NCBI GenBank assembly: GCA_029243485.1
Contig: JAQWRY010000013.1
Coordinates: 1 to 50,120, forward strand
Length of the DNA: 50,120 bases
Source of the DNA: Candidatus Binatia bacterium
GTDB lineage: Bacteria > Desulfobacterota > Binatia > UBA12015
Direction: 5' to 3'
The notes under the pieces were generated by a model. It was given only the letters and a program-made list of their open reading frames with translations. It made no database searches and had not been told where the DNA came from. Of this stretch, positions 7,108 to 16,421 are shown piece after piece. Numbering within the stretch: the stretch's first letter is position 1; every line of letters begins with the position of its first letter. The translations under genes were made by a program, and so were the position numbers.

Positions 7108-8028
7108 ATGAGTCCGGCGGAACGTCCTCCGATGGAGCGCCTGGTCGGCGCGGTCGTGGTCAACTACAACGGCGCGCCGGTCACCCGGGCCTGCGTCGAT
7201 TCGCTTCGCGGTGGGCAAGGTCCGCGGGTCCAGGTCGTGATTGCAGACAACGCATCGGACGCGTCGGATCTCGAAGAGCTGGAGAAGGCCTACGCCGGCG
7301 CGGACGACGTGGAGATCGTTCGCCTGCCCGAGAATCGGCACTTTGCCGGGGGTGTGAACGGTGGTGCGGTCCGTGCCCTCGAACTCGGAGCCACGCACCT
7401 TTTCATTCTGAACAACGATACCGTGATCGAGCCGGACTGCGTCGCGCGGATGGTCGCCGTCGCAGAGGCCATGCCCGAAGCGGGGATCGTCGGCCCGGCG
7501 CTTCTGGACCTGGGCGACCGACACGCGCTCTCCCTCGGAGAGCGATACTCGTCCTGGTCTCTCGCGGTCCCGCGGACCCTCTTGAAGGTACGTTCGACCG
7601 GAGACAATCGACCATATCCCGTGGGGGGCATCATGGGGTCGGCGATTTTCGTGACCCGAGAGTGCTTCGAGCGCGTCGGTCCGTACGACGAGGGCCTCCT
7701 CGTCTACTACGAAGAGGTCGATTTCTGTCTCCGGGCCCGGGCCCTCGGTTACGGCCCGATGCTCGAACCCCGCGCGGTCGTCCTCCACGACGGGATGCGC
7801 GGGTTCACCGCGGGGCTCACCCCCTACGCCGCGCGGCTCAAGTGCCGGAACATGTTCCACCTGATGCGGAAGCACGCCGGCGTTGGCGCGTGGCTCGCGT
7901 TCACTCCCGTGTACGCCGCTCTGATCGCGGGCAGTGCGGCCATTTACGCCGCCCGCGGCAAGTGGGACGTCGTACGCGCGCTCGCCCAAGGCGTGCGCGA
8001 CGGCATCACCGGCGCACCCGCGCAGTAG
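7108..8028 (+). CDS. GT2-family glycosyltransferase
   Basis: Predicted inverting nucleotide-sugar glycosyltransferase (GT-A fold), 306 residues from the ATG at 7108. It starts with the VVVNYNG strand, has the IADNASD loop near residue 45, and the metal-binding NNDT (DxD variant) near 95. A GSAIFV region and the YYEEVDFCLRARALG segment hold the catalytic acid, the usual rhamnosyltransferase-like arrangement. A C-terminal hydrophobic helix (AALIAGSAAIYAA) suggests membrane association. It probably builds a surface polysaccharide or glycolipid. An alternative start is the Met at 7132, nearer the conserved strand. Confidence 0.9.
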   Translation: MSPAERPPMERLVGAVVVNYNGAPVTRACVDSLRGGQGPRVQVVIADNASDASDLEELEKAYAGADDVEIVRLPENRHFAGGVNGGAVRALELGATHLFILNNDTVIEPDCVARMVAVAEAMPEAGIVGPALLDLGDRHALSLGERYSSWSLAVPRTLLKVRSTGDNRPYPVGGIMGSAIFVTRECFERVGPYDEGLLVYYEEVDFCLRARALGYGPMLEPRAVVLHDGMRGFTAGLTPYAARLKCRNMFHLMRKHAGVGAWLAFTPVYAALIAGSAAIYAARGKWDVVRALAQGVRDGITGAPAQ

Positions 8029-8111
8029 CTTCTACCCCTTTCGCGCCGCGCCAACCCATTGTGCGGCGGGTGCGACCGTTGCGCGTGGAACTGGCGCACC
8101 CACCTGCGGCT

Positions 8112-10775
8112 CTAGCCCCGACTGTCCTCCGCGCCCGACGGTGCTTGCTGGGCCAGATCGGAGCGGAGCCTCCGGGCCACATCGTTCATCGGGCGGAGCC
8201 TCAAGCTCTCCTCTACTCGTCGGCGGGCCTCGTCGTCGTCCCCTTCCTCTTGGGCGAGCAGCGCGAGTCGCAGCAGCAACTGCGCTCGGTTGGCGTCGGT
8301 GGTCGTGGTCTCGAGCGCCGCATCGAGAAAGGAGCGAGCGCGTTCGAATTGTCGCCGGGACGACCACAGCCTGGCGACTCTGATGGAGGTCGCGACGCTG
8401 CGGTGCTCCTCGAGTAGCCGTGTCTCCTTCGGCGTCGCGTTGCGCAGGGGCGGTGCCTCGGAGAGTCTCCGGGTGTGGATCAGGTGTATCGATTCCTGCA
8501 GCTCTTCGGGAGCGAGTGGGCGCGCCGTTTCGAACTCGAGCGTGGGATGATCGTCGGTGATCAGTGAGGCCCCGGCGACTAGGTCCTCCACCTGCTCCGG
8601 TCCCAGGCCGTAGAGGTCGACGATCTGGGATGCGGTGCGTATGTGGATCTGGCGCATACCTTCACGGACTGGCGATGCGGCCAGCTGGCGCCGAAGGCGC
8701 GGTAGGTCGATCTCGATGGGTCCGTCTCGGCGCGCGACGATGATGCCAGTGTAGAAGTGCATCCAGAGGCTCGTCTCGGGAAAGACGTCCTGCACGGTGC
8801 GCAGGATCGACAGCGCTTGGTGCCATTCTAGCAGGTGGAAGGGCAGCCACTGCACCAAGTAGCCTCCCTCGTTCAACCGCTCCTTCGCCTGCTCGTAGTA
8901 CTCTCGCGAGTAGAGGTTCACGATTCCCGCGAACGTGGGGGGCATCGGCTCCGAGGTGATGACGTCGTACTTCTCGTTCGAGACGAGGAGGTGGTTCCGG
9001 CCGTCATCCACGATGCCGTGTGCGCGCGGATTCTCGGCCACGTTGGCGTTTGCCGTCGCGAAATACGGAGTGAAGTCCAGGACGGTCTGGTTGATGTCGA
9101 CCATGTCCACCGAGGTCCCCGGGTGGAGGGCGGCGGCGCCGGCCGTGGACCCCGTGCCGACCGAGATCACGAGCACTCGCTTGGGGTCGGGGTGGAGGAG
9201 GATGGGTAAGTGGCTCATCAGCTGCATGTAGCCGTAGAGGGATCCGCCGTCGGAGCCTGCTGCCTCGAAGCCGTCGATGCGCAGCGACCGCCCACCCATC
9301 GCGTACTCGATCACCGACACCGACGCATTGGCCGTGTCTTCGTGCGCGAGCACGCTCCAGTCCCCTGTGCGGAAGCGGGAGGGAGGATCGAAGGGATTTG
9401 GGCCGGGGAGCAGCCAAACGAACAGGATGGTGCAGAGTCCGAGCGCCGCGGCCGATCCGGCGATTGCCAGATCGCGTCGCCGACCGGGGAGCGGGGACGC
9501 GGCGAGCAGCGCCCAACCCGCCACGATCGGGAGTACCGACAAGGCGAAGAAGCTCCCCTTGAGGGTGAGCCAGGGAAGAAGGACGAACGGGGCGGCGAGC
9601 GCCCCGAGCGCGCTGCCCACGGTGTTGACGAAGTAGGCGCGACCGATCTTTTCTCCGACTGTGGCCACGCGGTCGGCGAGCATGCGGCTCGCCATCGGGA
9701 AGACGATTCCGAGCAGCACGGTGGGCAGCAGCATCAGAGCCCCCGCGGCCAGCGCGTTTCCCATCGCCTGCGACGCGTAGCTCACCCCGGCGTAGTCCAG
9801 GAAGACGAGCATCAGGTCGAAGGCGCGCACCCCCCAGGGGACTAGGAGCAGGGCCAGGATCCCGGCGGTGATCTCCGCGCCAGCTAGAACCGGCAGTGTT
9901 TCGCGCTTGCCGGCGATCAGAACGGCGAAGATCCAGCTCCCGAGCGCCAGCCCCGAGAGGAACACCGCCAGGATGACGGTGAACGCCTGGGCGGTGCTGT
10001 CGATGGAGAAGATCAGGATGCGGGTCCAGAGGACCTCCCAGGCCATCGTGACGAAGCCCGAGAGGAACACGATGAACCACATCAGCCATCGCGGCGACGG
10101 AGCCGGCGGTTCCCACGCGGGAGGCGGCTCTTCGCCCGCTCGCTCGCCCGGCGTCGCCATCCCCGCTGCGAGAAACGCGAGCCCGGCTGCGACCAGGTTG
10201 GCGACCAGCGCGACGGTGGTGGTGCCGGAGAGACCGAGGTGGCGAATGAGGACGAACCCGGCGGCGGTGCAGCCGAGCACCGCGCCCGCCACGTTGGTGC
10301 CGTAAAGGAGGCCTAGGGATCGGCCCATGGACCCGTGCGTTCCAACGAAGCGAATCAGGACCGGCAATGTCGCGCCCATGAGTACGGTGGGAATCAGCAA
10401 GACCGCTGCGCCCGAAGCGAATCGTACGAGAGTCAGGGCGAAGGCGTACCCTTCGAGAGCTTGGGCGATCGCGACGTACACGGGCGTGAGCCCGCCGACG
10501 AGCCACGGAAGCAGCAGCGCGTAGAGGCCGATGCCCGCTTCGAGAAAGGCATAGAGCTTGAGCGGGGACCGACTCCGATCCGCGATACCTCCGAAGGCCC
10601 AGGCTCCAAGTGCGAGACCCACCATGAACGTGAACAGCACCGTGCTCACGGCCGCCGTGGTGCTGCCTAGGGTGAGCACCAGCCACCTCATCCACACTAC
10701 TTCGTAGACCAGGCTGCTGGCTCCGGAGAGGAAGAAGCAGAGGTAGACGAGAGCTAAGGGTAGAGATCCAGCCAT
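8112..10775 (-). CDS. Fused MFS-like membrane / spermidine synthase-like protein with TPR tail
   Basis: About 887 residues. The first ~510 form two bundles of hydrophobic helices in the inner membrane, starting with LVYLCFFLSGASSLVYEVVW, the usual beginning of this fused family. Next comes a Rossmann methyltransferase/aminopropyltransferase-like domain with VISVGTGSTAG near 590 and the acidic strand end VDINQ. A helical tail (residues ~790-880) looks like tetratricopeptide repeats, with ARSFLDAALE and ARRRVEESLRLRP. Whether it makes polyamines is unknown; many such fusions are uncharacterised. Start set at 10775 because the first membrane helix begins there with a GAGAA site upstream; the frame is open further upstream without similarity. 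Confidence 0.88.
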   Translation of the reverse strand: MAGSLPLALVYLCFFLSGASSLVYEVVWMRWLVLTLGSTTAAVSTVLFTFMVGLALGAWAFGGIADRSRSPLKLYAFLEAGIGLYALLLPWLVGGLTPVYVAIAQALEGYAFALTLVRFASGAAVLLIPTVLMGATLPVLIRFVGTHGSMGRSLGLLYGTNVAGAVLGCTAAGFVLIRHLGLSGTTTVALVANLVAAGLAFLAAGMATPGERAGEEPPPAWEPPAPSPRWLMWFIVFLSGFVTMAWEVLWTRILIFSIDSTAQAFTVILAVFLSGLALGSWIFAVLIAGKRETLPVLAGAEITAGILALLLVPWGVRAFDLMLVFLDYAGVSYASQAMGNALAAGALMLLPTVLLGIVFPMASRMLADRVATVGEKIGRAYFVNTVGSALGALAAPFVLLPWLTLKGSFFALSVLPIVAGWALLAASPLPGRRRDLAIAGSAAALGLCTILFVWLLPGPNPFDPPSRFRTGDWSVLAHEDTANASVSVIEYAMGGRSLRIDGFEAAGSDGGSLYGYMQLMSHLPILLHPDPKRVLVISVGTGSTAGAAALHPGTSVDMVDINQTVLDFTPYFATANANVAENPRAHGIVDDGRNHLLVSNEKYDVITSEPMPPTFAGIVNLYSREYYEQAKERLNEGGYLVQWLPFHLLEWHQALSILRTVQDVFPETSLWMHFYTGIIVARRDGPIEIDLPRLRRQLAASPVREGMRQIHIRTASQIVDLYGLGPEQVEDLVAGASLITDDHPTLEFETARPLAPEELQESIHLIHTRRLSEAPPLRNATPKETRLLEEHRSVATSIRVARLWSSRRQFERARSFLDAALETTTTDANRAQLLLRLALLAQEEGDDDEARRRVEESLRLRPMNDVARRLRSDLAQQAPSGAEDSRG

Positions 10776-11084
10776 CGTTCTCAGCCATGTGACATACGCC
10801 AACTCGATTGGACGCGCCAGGTACAGATTCCGCGCGAAGTCCGGGCGCCCGTTGCGCCAAAGCCATAGGGGAGGCGATTGAGATCGGCGCGAACAAGGGG
10901 AAGCGTGGGAACCGGGCCTCTGCCGTCGGCGCCGTTGTTCCCGCACCTGACGAGTGCCCCCGCAGCTTCAGCCAGGTTTCTCGAGGAGGGCTGGGCCCAT
11001 GCACCTCAATCAGAGTAACGATTCAAGAAATCGCCGAGACTAAGGAACGTCCCTACTTCGGGCTCGTGAGCGACCGCGCTCGTT
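10776..11084. other. Intergenic region, 309 bp, carrying a dispersed repeat
   Basis: Between the fused membrane gene and the crotonase, both on the minus strand. Apart from the 42-bp repeat at 11012-11053 I see no gene, promoter or terminator that I can defend. Confidence 0.5.
11012..11053 (+). repeat. Dispersed 42-bp repeat, copy 1
   Basis: Matches 46247-46288 in the same orientation at 35 of 42 positions by eye. Conserved blocks include ACGATT, CGCCGAGA and GAAC. The flanks do not align. Both copies are outside genes. One frame would read RVTIQEIAETKERP, against RVTIRETAEIKELP in copy 2, so it could be a relic of coding DNA or of a small mobile element. Confidence 0.7.
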
Positions 11085-11750
11085 TCAGGCCGGGATTCGG
11101 AAGCCCGCGGCGATCTCGCCGTAGAGATCCTGCTTGATCGCCTTGAAGATCTGACGTTCCTTCGCGGCGAGGGTGGCGGCGACCTTCGTAGCCTCGCCCA
11201 GCAGGTTGGCCTCCGAGGCCTTCGCATCGCTGAAGCCGGCCGCGATCGCATCGTCCGCGGCGTAGCGCTTTCCGGTAAGGGCGGCCTCTCGCGCGACGGC
11301 CGGCGTCAGTTTCCCGTTGAGCAGCCCCATCATCGGTTTGCCGATGGGGACACCGACGTCGACCTCGGAGACGCAGATCCAACCTCGGTCCTCGCGCTGA
11401 ATGCGAAAATCGCACGCGAGAGCGAGGAAACAACCTGCCGCGAACGCGTGTCCATTCAGCGCGGCGATGACCGGTGCCGGGAAGAGGGTCAACTTCTTCA
11501 TCATCGACATCATCGCGCCGCCGAACTGCTTTCGCTGATCGTCGGACGCGCTCATCATGAAATCCAGGTTGAGGCCGTTCGAGAAGAACTTCCCCTCTCC
11601 TGTGAGCACGAGGGCGGCGGGGCCTTCGGCGTCGGCCTCGACGGCGTTGAGGTTCTCGGTCAGTGTCGTGAGGAACTCGAGGTCGATCGTGTTCTGTCCG
11701 TTCTGCATCGTCAGAACGTGAACGTCGCCGTCTTTGGTTCGGGTCATCAT
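11085..11750 (-). CDS. Enoyl-CoA delta-isomerase-like crotonase
   Basis: Short crotonase of about 221 residues. Motifs: FFSNGLNLDF near 56 (oxyanion hole), LNGHAFAAG near 96, and DRGWICVSEVDVG near 125. The SE-x-D-x-G pattern resembles plant peroxisomal enoyl-CoA delta-isomerases. Likely moves double bonds in acyl-CoA intermediates. The first ATG is at 11750 (a second follows at 11747); a TTG at 11759 is possible. The leader is very short and lacks a clear ribosome site. A TTGACA box and palindrome sit just upstream, and a broken TetR gene lies divergently, suggesting former local repression. Confidence 0.85.
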   Translation of the reverse strand: MMTRTKDGDVHVLTMQNGQNTIDLEFLTTLTENLNAVEADAEGPAALVLTGEGKFFSNGLNLDFMMSASDDQRKQFGGAMMSMMKKLTLFPAPVIAALNGHAFAAGCFLALACDFRIQREDRGWICVSEVDVGVPIGKPMMGLLNGKLTPAVAREAALTGKRYAADDAIAAGFSDAKASEANLLGEATKVAATLAAKERQIFKAIKQDLYGEIAAGFRIPA

Positions 11751-11763
11751 GGAGGGCAATGAT

Positions 11764-11787
11764 GTAAACTGACAGTCTCTATGTCAA
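11764..11787 (-). promoter_or_regulatory. TGACA-N7-TGTCA palindrome and -35-like box upstream of the crotonase
   Basis: TGACA (11770-11774) and TGTCA (11782-11786) form an inverted repeat with a 7-nt spacer. On the minus strand the outer half reads TTGACA, a consensus -35 (11782-11787). CATCAT lies 17 nt on as a weak -10. It sits between the crotonase and the TetR remnant, where a TetR operator is expected. The sequence GTAAACTGAC-N-GTC at 11764-11777 recurs at 38200-38213. Confidence 0.4.
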
Positions 11788-11930
11788 TAGGAGTCCGATA
11801 TCGACATGGAGCTGGTCCATAGATCTTGGCTGCCGCCCACGGATCCGGCAGACGTAAAGGCGATGTCCGATGCAGGGGGAGGAGATGACGCGCAGGAGGT
11901 CGATGGTCGCGTGCTGGGTGCTTACTCTGA

Positions 11931-12233
11931 ACGGTCTATCGGCATTTCGAGGACATGGAAGGGCTCTACCGCGAGATGCAGGTGCGGGTGTCGAGGGGGC
12001 TGCATCCGGAGCCGGCAGCGCCGGTTCGGACGCTTCGCGACGACCTCGTGCGTTCTCTGCCGGAAGTCGGGCCGTATCGCGACGGGGTGGAACTCCTGAC
12101 GTCATTCGAGGCCTGGGATCGGATGCGTACGGACCAGAAGCTTGGCCGTGATCGCACGCGGCGGGTCGTCGAGGAGGCCGTGGCGGCGCTCCTCGAGAGA
12201 AGTGCTCCGGCGAAACGACGCACGAGTCGTTGA
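11931..12233 (+). pseudogene. TetR-family regulator remnant
   Basis: About 100 codons remain of a regulator that should be near 200. The fragment starts at TVYRHFEDMEGLY, the end of the recognition helix and the following segment of a TetR DNA-binding domain, directly after an in-frame TGA. The rest of the helix-turn-helix is gone. The C terminus is well preserved (LLTSFEAWDRMRTDQKLGR then VVEEAVAALL), matching the ligand-domain end of TetR proteins in related genomes as I recall them. The middle is also short. Divergent to the crotonase at 11085-11750, which it probably once controlled. Confidence 0.65.
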
Positions 12234-12295
12234 ACACCGGCGACTTCATGCAGAAGGACGTCGGCCGCTTCTCGCGGATCGACGTGATCGGCTGA
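12230..12295 (+). other. Possible C-terminal gene scrap
   Basis: Read in the frame ending at TGA 12293-12295, this stretch gives LNTGDFMQKDVGRFSRIDVI, which looks like a natural protein end but has no start and no family I recognise. It lies between the TetR remnant and the kinase gene. Confidence 0.2.
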
Positions 12296-12367
12296 TCCGG
12301 GACAATCGGCTGCCCTGATCTCGTCGTTTGTGGAACCCGGGCGGCGAATTCGGCATACGTTTGGGAC

Positions 12368-13441
12368 ATGCCGAATCTACCGACCCCGGAGACGATCGAC
12401 GCCGCCTGGCTCACGGAGCGCTTACGCGACGCCGGGCACGCCACTGCGACGGTTCGCGGTCTCACCAAGCAACGGATCGGCACCGGCCAGGTGGGGATGT
12501 GCATCCGCTACGAGCTCGACCTGGAAGGAGCCGACGCCTCGACGCCTCGGACGCTCGTTGGGAAGTTCGCATCGGACGATCCGACGAGTCGGCAGACGGG
12601 GATTCTTCTCAAGAACTACATCAAGGAGGTGTCGTTCTATCGCGAGCTCGTCTCGCGCCTCTCGATCTCGACGCCGCGGTGCTACTACGCCGACATCGAG
12701 GGCGACGGGCCCGACTTCGTGTTGCTGCTCGAAGACATGGCCCCGGCAGAGCAGGGCGATCAGCTCGCGGGCTGTTCGCCCGAGATCGCGAAGGCGGCGG
12801 TGCTCGAGTTGGTCGGCCTGCACGCGCCGAGTTGGAAGGACGAGACGCTGCGCGGGCCCGAGTGGCTCGGCGAACCGAGCGACATGACCATCCAGATGGG
12901 GCGCATGCTCTACAAGACGAACCTACCGGGGTTCCTCGAGCGGTACGGTGCGCGCCTCGCTCCGGACGAGGTGGCGATCATCGAGGCGGTCGCCGAATCG
13001 CAGGGGCCGCCGTTCCAGTTGCTCCGGGATCCGTGGTCGCTGGTCCACATCGATTACCGGCTCGACAATCTCCTGATTGACGCGGCGCAGACGCCGCCGC
13101 GCATTTCGGTCGTGGATTGGCAGAGTGTGGCGCTCGGGAGCCCGCTGTCCGATGTCGCCTATTTCCTCGGGGCCGGACTTCTCGCCGAAGATCGGCGCCC
13201 GGTGGAGGAGGAGATCGTCCGAGCCTATCACGGCGCTCTGGGTGACGCGGGTGTGTCCGGCTACGCGTGGGAGGATTGCTGGCAGGACTATCGCCGCGGC
13301 ACGTTCTCCGGTTTCGCCGTGACGATCATCGCGTCGATGCTGGTCGGGCAAACCGAGCGCGGTGATGAAATGTTTGTCGCGATGGCGAGTCGGCACGCGC
13401 GCCACGCCATCGACATGGGCGCCGGCGAGCTCCTCGGTTAA
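12368..13441 (+). CDS. APH/ecdysteroid-kinase-like phosphotransferase
   Basis: Aminoglycoside-phosphotransferase-fold protein of 357 residues. The N lobe has LVGKFAS near residue 63 (ATP-binding Lys). The C lobe has VHIDYRLDNLL near 226-236, carrying the catalytic Asp and Asn, and VVDWQ near 250, the metal-binding Asp. Proteins of this branch lie in lipid and steroid catabolic loci and may phosphorylate a hydroxyl group or an acyl intermediate, but the substrate is unknown. A single ATG about 7 nt after TTTGGGAC starts it. It converges on the hydrolase gene, whose stop is 6 nt away. Confidence 0.85.
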   Translation: MPNLPTPETIDAAWLTERLRDAGHATATVRGLTKQRIGTGQVGMCIRYELDLEGADASTPRTLVGKFASDDPTSRQTGILLKNYIKEVSFYRELVSRLSISTPRCYYADIEGDGPDFVLLLEDMAPAEQGDQLAGCSPEIAKAAVLELVGLHAPSWKDETLRGPEWLGEPSDMTIQMGRMLYKTNLPGFLERYGARLAPDEVAIIEAVAESQGPPFQLLRDPWSLVHIDYRLDNLLIDAAQTPPRISVVDWQSVALGSPLSDVAYFLGAGLLAEDRRPVEEEIVRAYHGALGDAGVSGYAWEDCWQDYRRGTFSGFAVTIIASMLVGQTERGDEMFVAMASRHARHAIDMGAGELLG

Positions 13442-13447
13442 TCGGGC

Positions 13448-14140
13448 TCAGTTTTTCTTGGTGAGCGCGTTCAGGATCGGCGCGAGTGCTTGCGGCTTCG
13501 AGATCATCACGTCGTGGCCGGTGTCGAGCTCGACGACGTTCACTGGGGCGAGTCGCTCGATCACCTCGTCTTGTAGTTGCGGGCGCAGCGACTGGTCGCG
13601 AAGAAGTTTCACGAAGGTGCGCGGCACTGGATGGGCGAGTCCCGCGAGGTCCATCGGCTCGGCGAACGGCCTGCCAGCCTCGGGGACGAGTCGTTCGAGA
13701 ACGAACTTCGTCTGGCGCTCGTCCATGTCGTTGCAGAAAGCCGCCCGGACGGCGGCGTCCTCCGGCGGTCCGACCGTCGCCGGGGGGGCTTTCCCGTCGA
13801 GGACCATGTCGGCGATCGATTCGCCGGCGGCGGGGACCGCTGCGGCGACGTAGACCACGTGGGCGATTCGATCCGGAATCCGGTCGACGACACGGGGGAG
13901 CGTGATCCCCGCGAGAGAGTGCCCGACGAGGATGACATCGTGGAGATCGGGGCCGGTGATCGCGTTGCAGACGTGGTCGACCCACGCGCCGATCTCGATC
14001 TCGGCGGGGTCGAGCGGAAACATGCCACGGCCGGGGAGATCCAGGCTCGCGAACGGCGCGGACAGGAGCGGGCGCATCAGCTCCCAGCACCACGACCCGT
14101 GGTTCGCGCCGTGTACGAAGATGATGCTCTGAATGCTCAT
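13448..14140 (-). CDS. Alpha/beta hydrolase
   Basis: Serine hydrolase of about 230 residues resembling the EstC/hydroxynitrile-lyase-like branch. It has the HGANHGSWCWE oxyanion motif near residue 10, the nucleophile elbow VGHSLAG near 75, and a late ELDTGHDVMIS segment with the catalytic His near 210. Start at 14140 is supported by AAGGACC just upstream and by homology starting there. It follows the acyl-CoA dehydrogenase stop by 16 nt on the same strand, so the two form an operon; a thioesterase or ester/lactone hydrolysis role in that pathway is likely. Confidence 0.88.
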   Translation of the reverse strand: MSIQSIIFVHGANHGSWCWELMRPLLSAPFASLDLPGRGMFPLDPAEIEIGAWVDHVCNAITGPDLHDVILVGHSLAGITLPRVVDRIPDRIAHVVYVAAAVPAAGESIADMVLDGKAPPATVGPPEDAAVRAAFCNDMDERQTKFVLERLVPEAGRPFAEPMDLAGLAHPVPRTFVKLLRDQSLRPQLQDEVIERLAPVNVVELDTGHDVMISKPQALAPILNALTKKN

Positions 14141-14156
14141 GTCGTGGTCCTTGCCC

Positions 14157-16367
14157 TCACGAGCGGCTCCGAGGGAGACCGAGCGCGAGTTGGGCGATGA
14201 TGCTCCGCATGATCTCGCTCGTTCCGGCATAGATCGTCGGCGCCGGCGAGAATCGATAGGTGTTTTCGAACTCGCCGTCGGCGGCCGCGCCAGGCTCCCC
14301 CGCGGCGAGGAGGGACTCGGGTGCCGCGAGATCGAGCAGGTCCTGCGCGTCCTGGACGAGGATCTCGGTCTGGAAGAGCTTGGCCATCGGCCCTTCGCCC
14401 TGGTCCGGCCGTCCTTCGGCGGCCATCCAGAGCGTGCGGCGGGAAAGCACGCGTGAAGCCTCGAAGTGGGTTGCGGCCAGGCCGAGACGCTCGCGGACGC
14501 GGACGTCCTCGAGCGCGGGGCGGCCGTCGCGCGACGTGGTTCGCGCCCACTGCGCGGCGGCGTTCACGAGATCCTCGTGGTGATTCGGGTAGGCTCCGCC
14601 GTGTTCCAACTCGAGCGCGTACGACAGTACCGCCCAACCGCCGTTCACCTCACCGATCCGATAGCGGTCGGGGACGCGGACGTCGGAGTAGTACGTGATG
14701 TTCGTTCGCTCCTCGCTCACCGTGTGCACGGCCTGGACCTCGATGCCCGGTGTGTCGAGCGGGACGAGGAACATCGTGAGCCCGCGATGCTTCTTCGCCT
14801 TCGGGTCGCTGCGAGTGAGGAGCAGCACGTACTGCGCGAGGTTTGCGCCGCTGGTGAACATCTTCTGCCCGTTGATGACCCAGCTGTCCCCGTCCCGGAC
14901 AGCGCGGGTCTGCGCGGCAGCGACGTCGGAGCCCGAGCCGGGCTCTGTATACCCCAGAGACGTGATGGCCTCGCCGCGCGCGAGGCGTGGAAGCACTTCC
15001 GCTTTCAGTTCGTCGCTCCCGAGCTTCATTAACGTCGCGCCGACCATGCGCGTCGTGCCGAGGGGGTGCGTCGCCCAGCCACAGCGGTAGAACTCCTCCT
15101 CGAGCGCCATCTGCTCGTAGATGCCGCGTTCCTCGCCGCCGTATTCGCGGGGCCAGGACGGGAAGGCGAGGCCGGCGGCCGCGAGCTTCTGGTTGAACTC
15201 GGGGTGGTGCCCGTCCCAGCTGAAGTGGGCATGCGTCCGTAGCTCGTCGGTGAGGTTCTCTTCGAAGAATTTGCGGACGGTGGTGCGGAACGACTCGGCT
15301 GCCTCGCCCAGCTCGAAATCGAATGGATGTGGCCCCGCTTCCGGGAGCGGGACGCGCTCGTTTCTCCACAGGCGGTCGGTGACGCGGACGAGCTCATCGC
15401 GCGGATCGCCGTCCATGAGGGCGACGGCCTTGGCGCGACGGAAGTAGAGCTGAACGTCGTATTCGAGGGAGAGCCCGTATCCCCCGTGCGTGTGCAAGCT
15501 GCGCCGGACGGCGCGCGTCGCGGCGAGCGCAGCCCAGGCGGAGGTCATGGACACGAGCGCGGCGGCTTCGGGTCGTCCACCGCTGATTGCCCAGATGGCT
15601 TCGTGCGCGAGGAGATGCGCGGCCTCCACATCGGTCACCGCATCGGCGAGAGGATGGGCGACGGCCTGGAAGGCGCCGATCGGTCGGTCGAACTGGATGC
15701 GCTCGGTCGCGTACGCGGCGGCGATGCGGAGCGCTTCCCGCGCGAGGCCGGTCAGATACGAGGCCGTGAGGAGCTTCCATTCTTCGGCAGCGGCGCCGAA
15801 CGCGTCACACGCCGCACGCCCGCGCCCGAGCACGTCGACCTCGCTAGCGCCGATTCCCGACCAGCGTGCGAGCCCGGGGTTGCCGAGGTTTCGAACGGGG
15901 TGGACCGTGGCGGGACGTTGGATCAACACGACGTCGTCGCCGTGTCGTGCGACGATGGCGGCGGCGGTCGAACCTCCGGGAACGGTGAGGTCCTGGCCCA
16001 CGTCGAAGGGACGAAGCGAGAGGGAGACGACGGACTCGCCTACGAGGACTTCGGGCAGGAGGCTCGATTCACCAAGGTCGGCGAGCAGTCTCGCTGCCAC
16101 GGTACTCTCGGTGAGTGGCCCCGTGGCCAGCCTGCGGCCAGCCTCGTACATCAGAATCGTCGCTTCGAGCAGACCAAGGCCGATACCGCCGGCGGCCTCC
16201 GGTACGCGGATGCCGAACGCTCCGGTTTCCGCCAGTTTCCGCCAGAGATCCTCGTCGAAACCGGATTCCTCGGCCCTCCGAACCCGCTCGGGGCTCGACT
16301 CGGACGCGAACAAATCGGAGAAGGTATCGCGCAGGAGTTCCTGTTCGTCGGTCAGGGCGAGTTTCAT
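14157..16367 (-). CDS. Fused tandem-domain acyl-CoA dehydrogenase (FadE34-like)
   Basis: 736 residues containing two acyl-CoA dehydrogenase units in one chain. Unit 1 (about 1-345) begins with LTDEQELLRDTF and ends after HTHGGYGLSLEYDVQLYFRR. Unit 2 (about 350-736) has LGYTEPGSGSDVA near 465 (FAD/substrate loop), INGQKMFTSGA near 493 and APTIYAGTSEIMRSIIA at the end. Mycobacterial FadE34 has the same fused layout and oxidises steroid side-chain CoA thioesters; the substrate here is inferred by analogy only. It shares a 54-bp divergent promoter region with the FAD oxidoreductase and is followed by the alpha/beta hydrolase. Confidence 0.9.
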   Translation of the reverse strand: MKLALTDEQELLRDTFSDLFASESSPERVRRAEESGFDEDLWRKLAETGAFGIRVPEAAGGIGLGLLEATILMYEAGRRLATGPLTESTVAARLLADLGESSLLPEVLVGESVVSLSLRPFDVGQDLTVPGGSTAAAIVARHGDDVVLIQRPATVHPVRNLGNPGLARWSGIGASEVDVLGRGRAACDAFGAAAEEWKLLTASYLTGLAREALRIAAAYATERIQFDRPIGAFQAVAHPLADAVTDVEAAHLLAHEAIWAISGGRPEAAALVSMTSAWAALAATRAVRRSLHTHGGYGLSLEYDVQLYFRRAKAVALMDGDPRDELVRVTDRLWRNERVPLPEAGPHPFDFELGEAAESFRTTVRKFFEENLTDELRTHAHFSWDGHHPEFNQKLAAAGLAFPSWPREYGGEERGIYEQMALEEEFYRCGWATHPLGTTRMVGATLMKLGSDELKAEVLPRLARGEAITSLGYTEPGSGSDVAAAQTRAVRDGDSWVINGQKMFTSGANLAQYVLLLTRSDPKAKKHRGLTMFLVPLDTPGIEVQAVHTVSEERTNITYYSDVRVPDRYRIGEVNGGWAVLSYALELEHGGAYPNHHEDLVNAAAQWARTTSRDGRPALEDVRVRERLGLAATHFEASRVLSRRTLWMAAEGRPDQGEGPMAKLFQTEILVQDAQDLLDLAAPESLLAAGEPGAAADGEFENTYRFSPAPTIYAGTSEIMRSIIAQLALGLPRSRS

Positions 16368-16421
16368 GGGTGGTTTGGTCTCCTACGTTGTATCGAAGCA
16401 AAGGGCAGCGGCGAAGCAATC

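Noticed and set aside
15327-16421. Long open extension upstream of the FAD oxidoreductase
   Set aside because: It is antisense to the fused acyl-CoA dehydrogenase, has no similarity and no ribosome site; the real start is at 16422.
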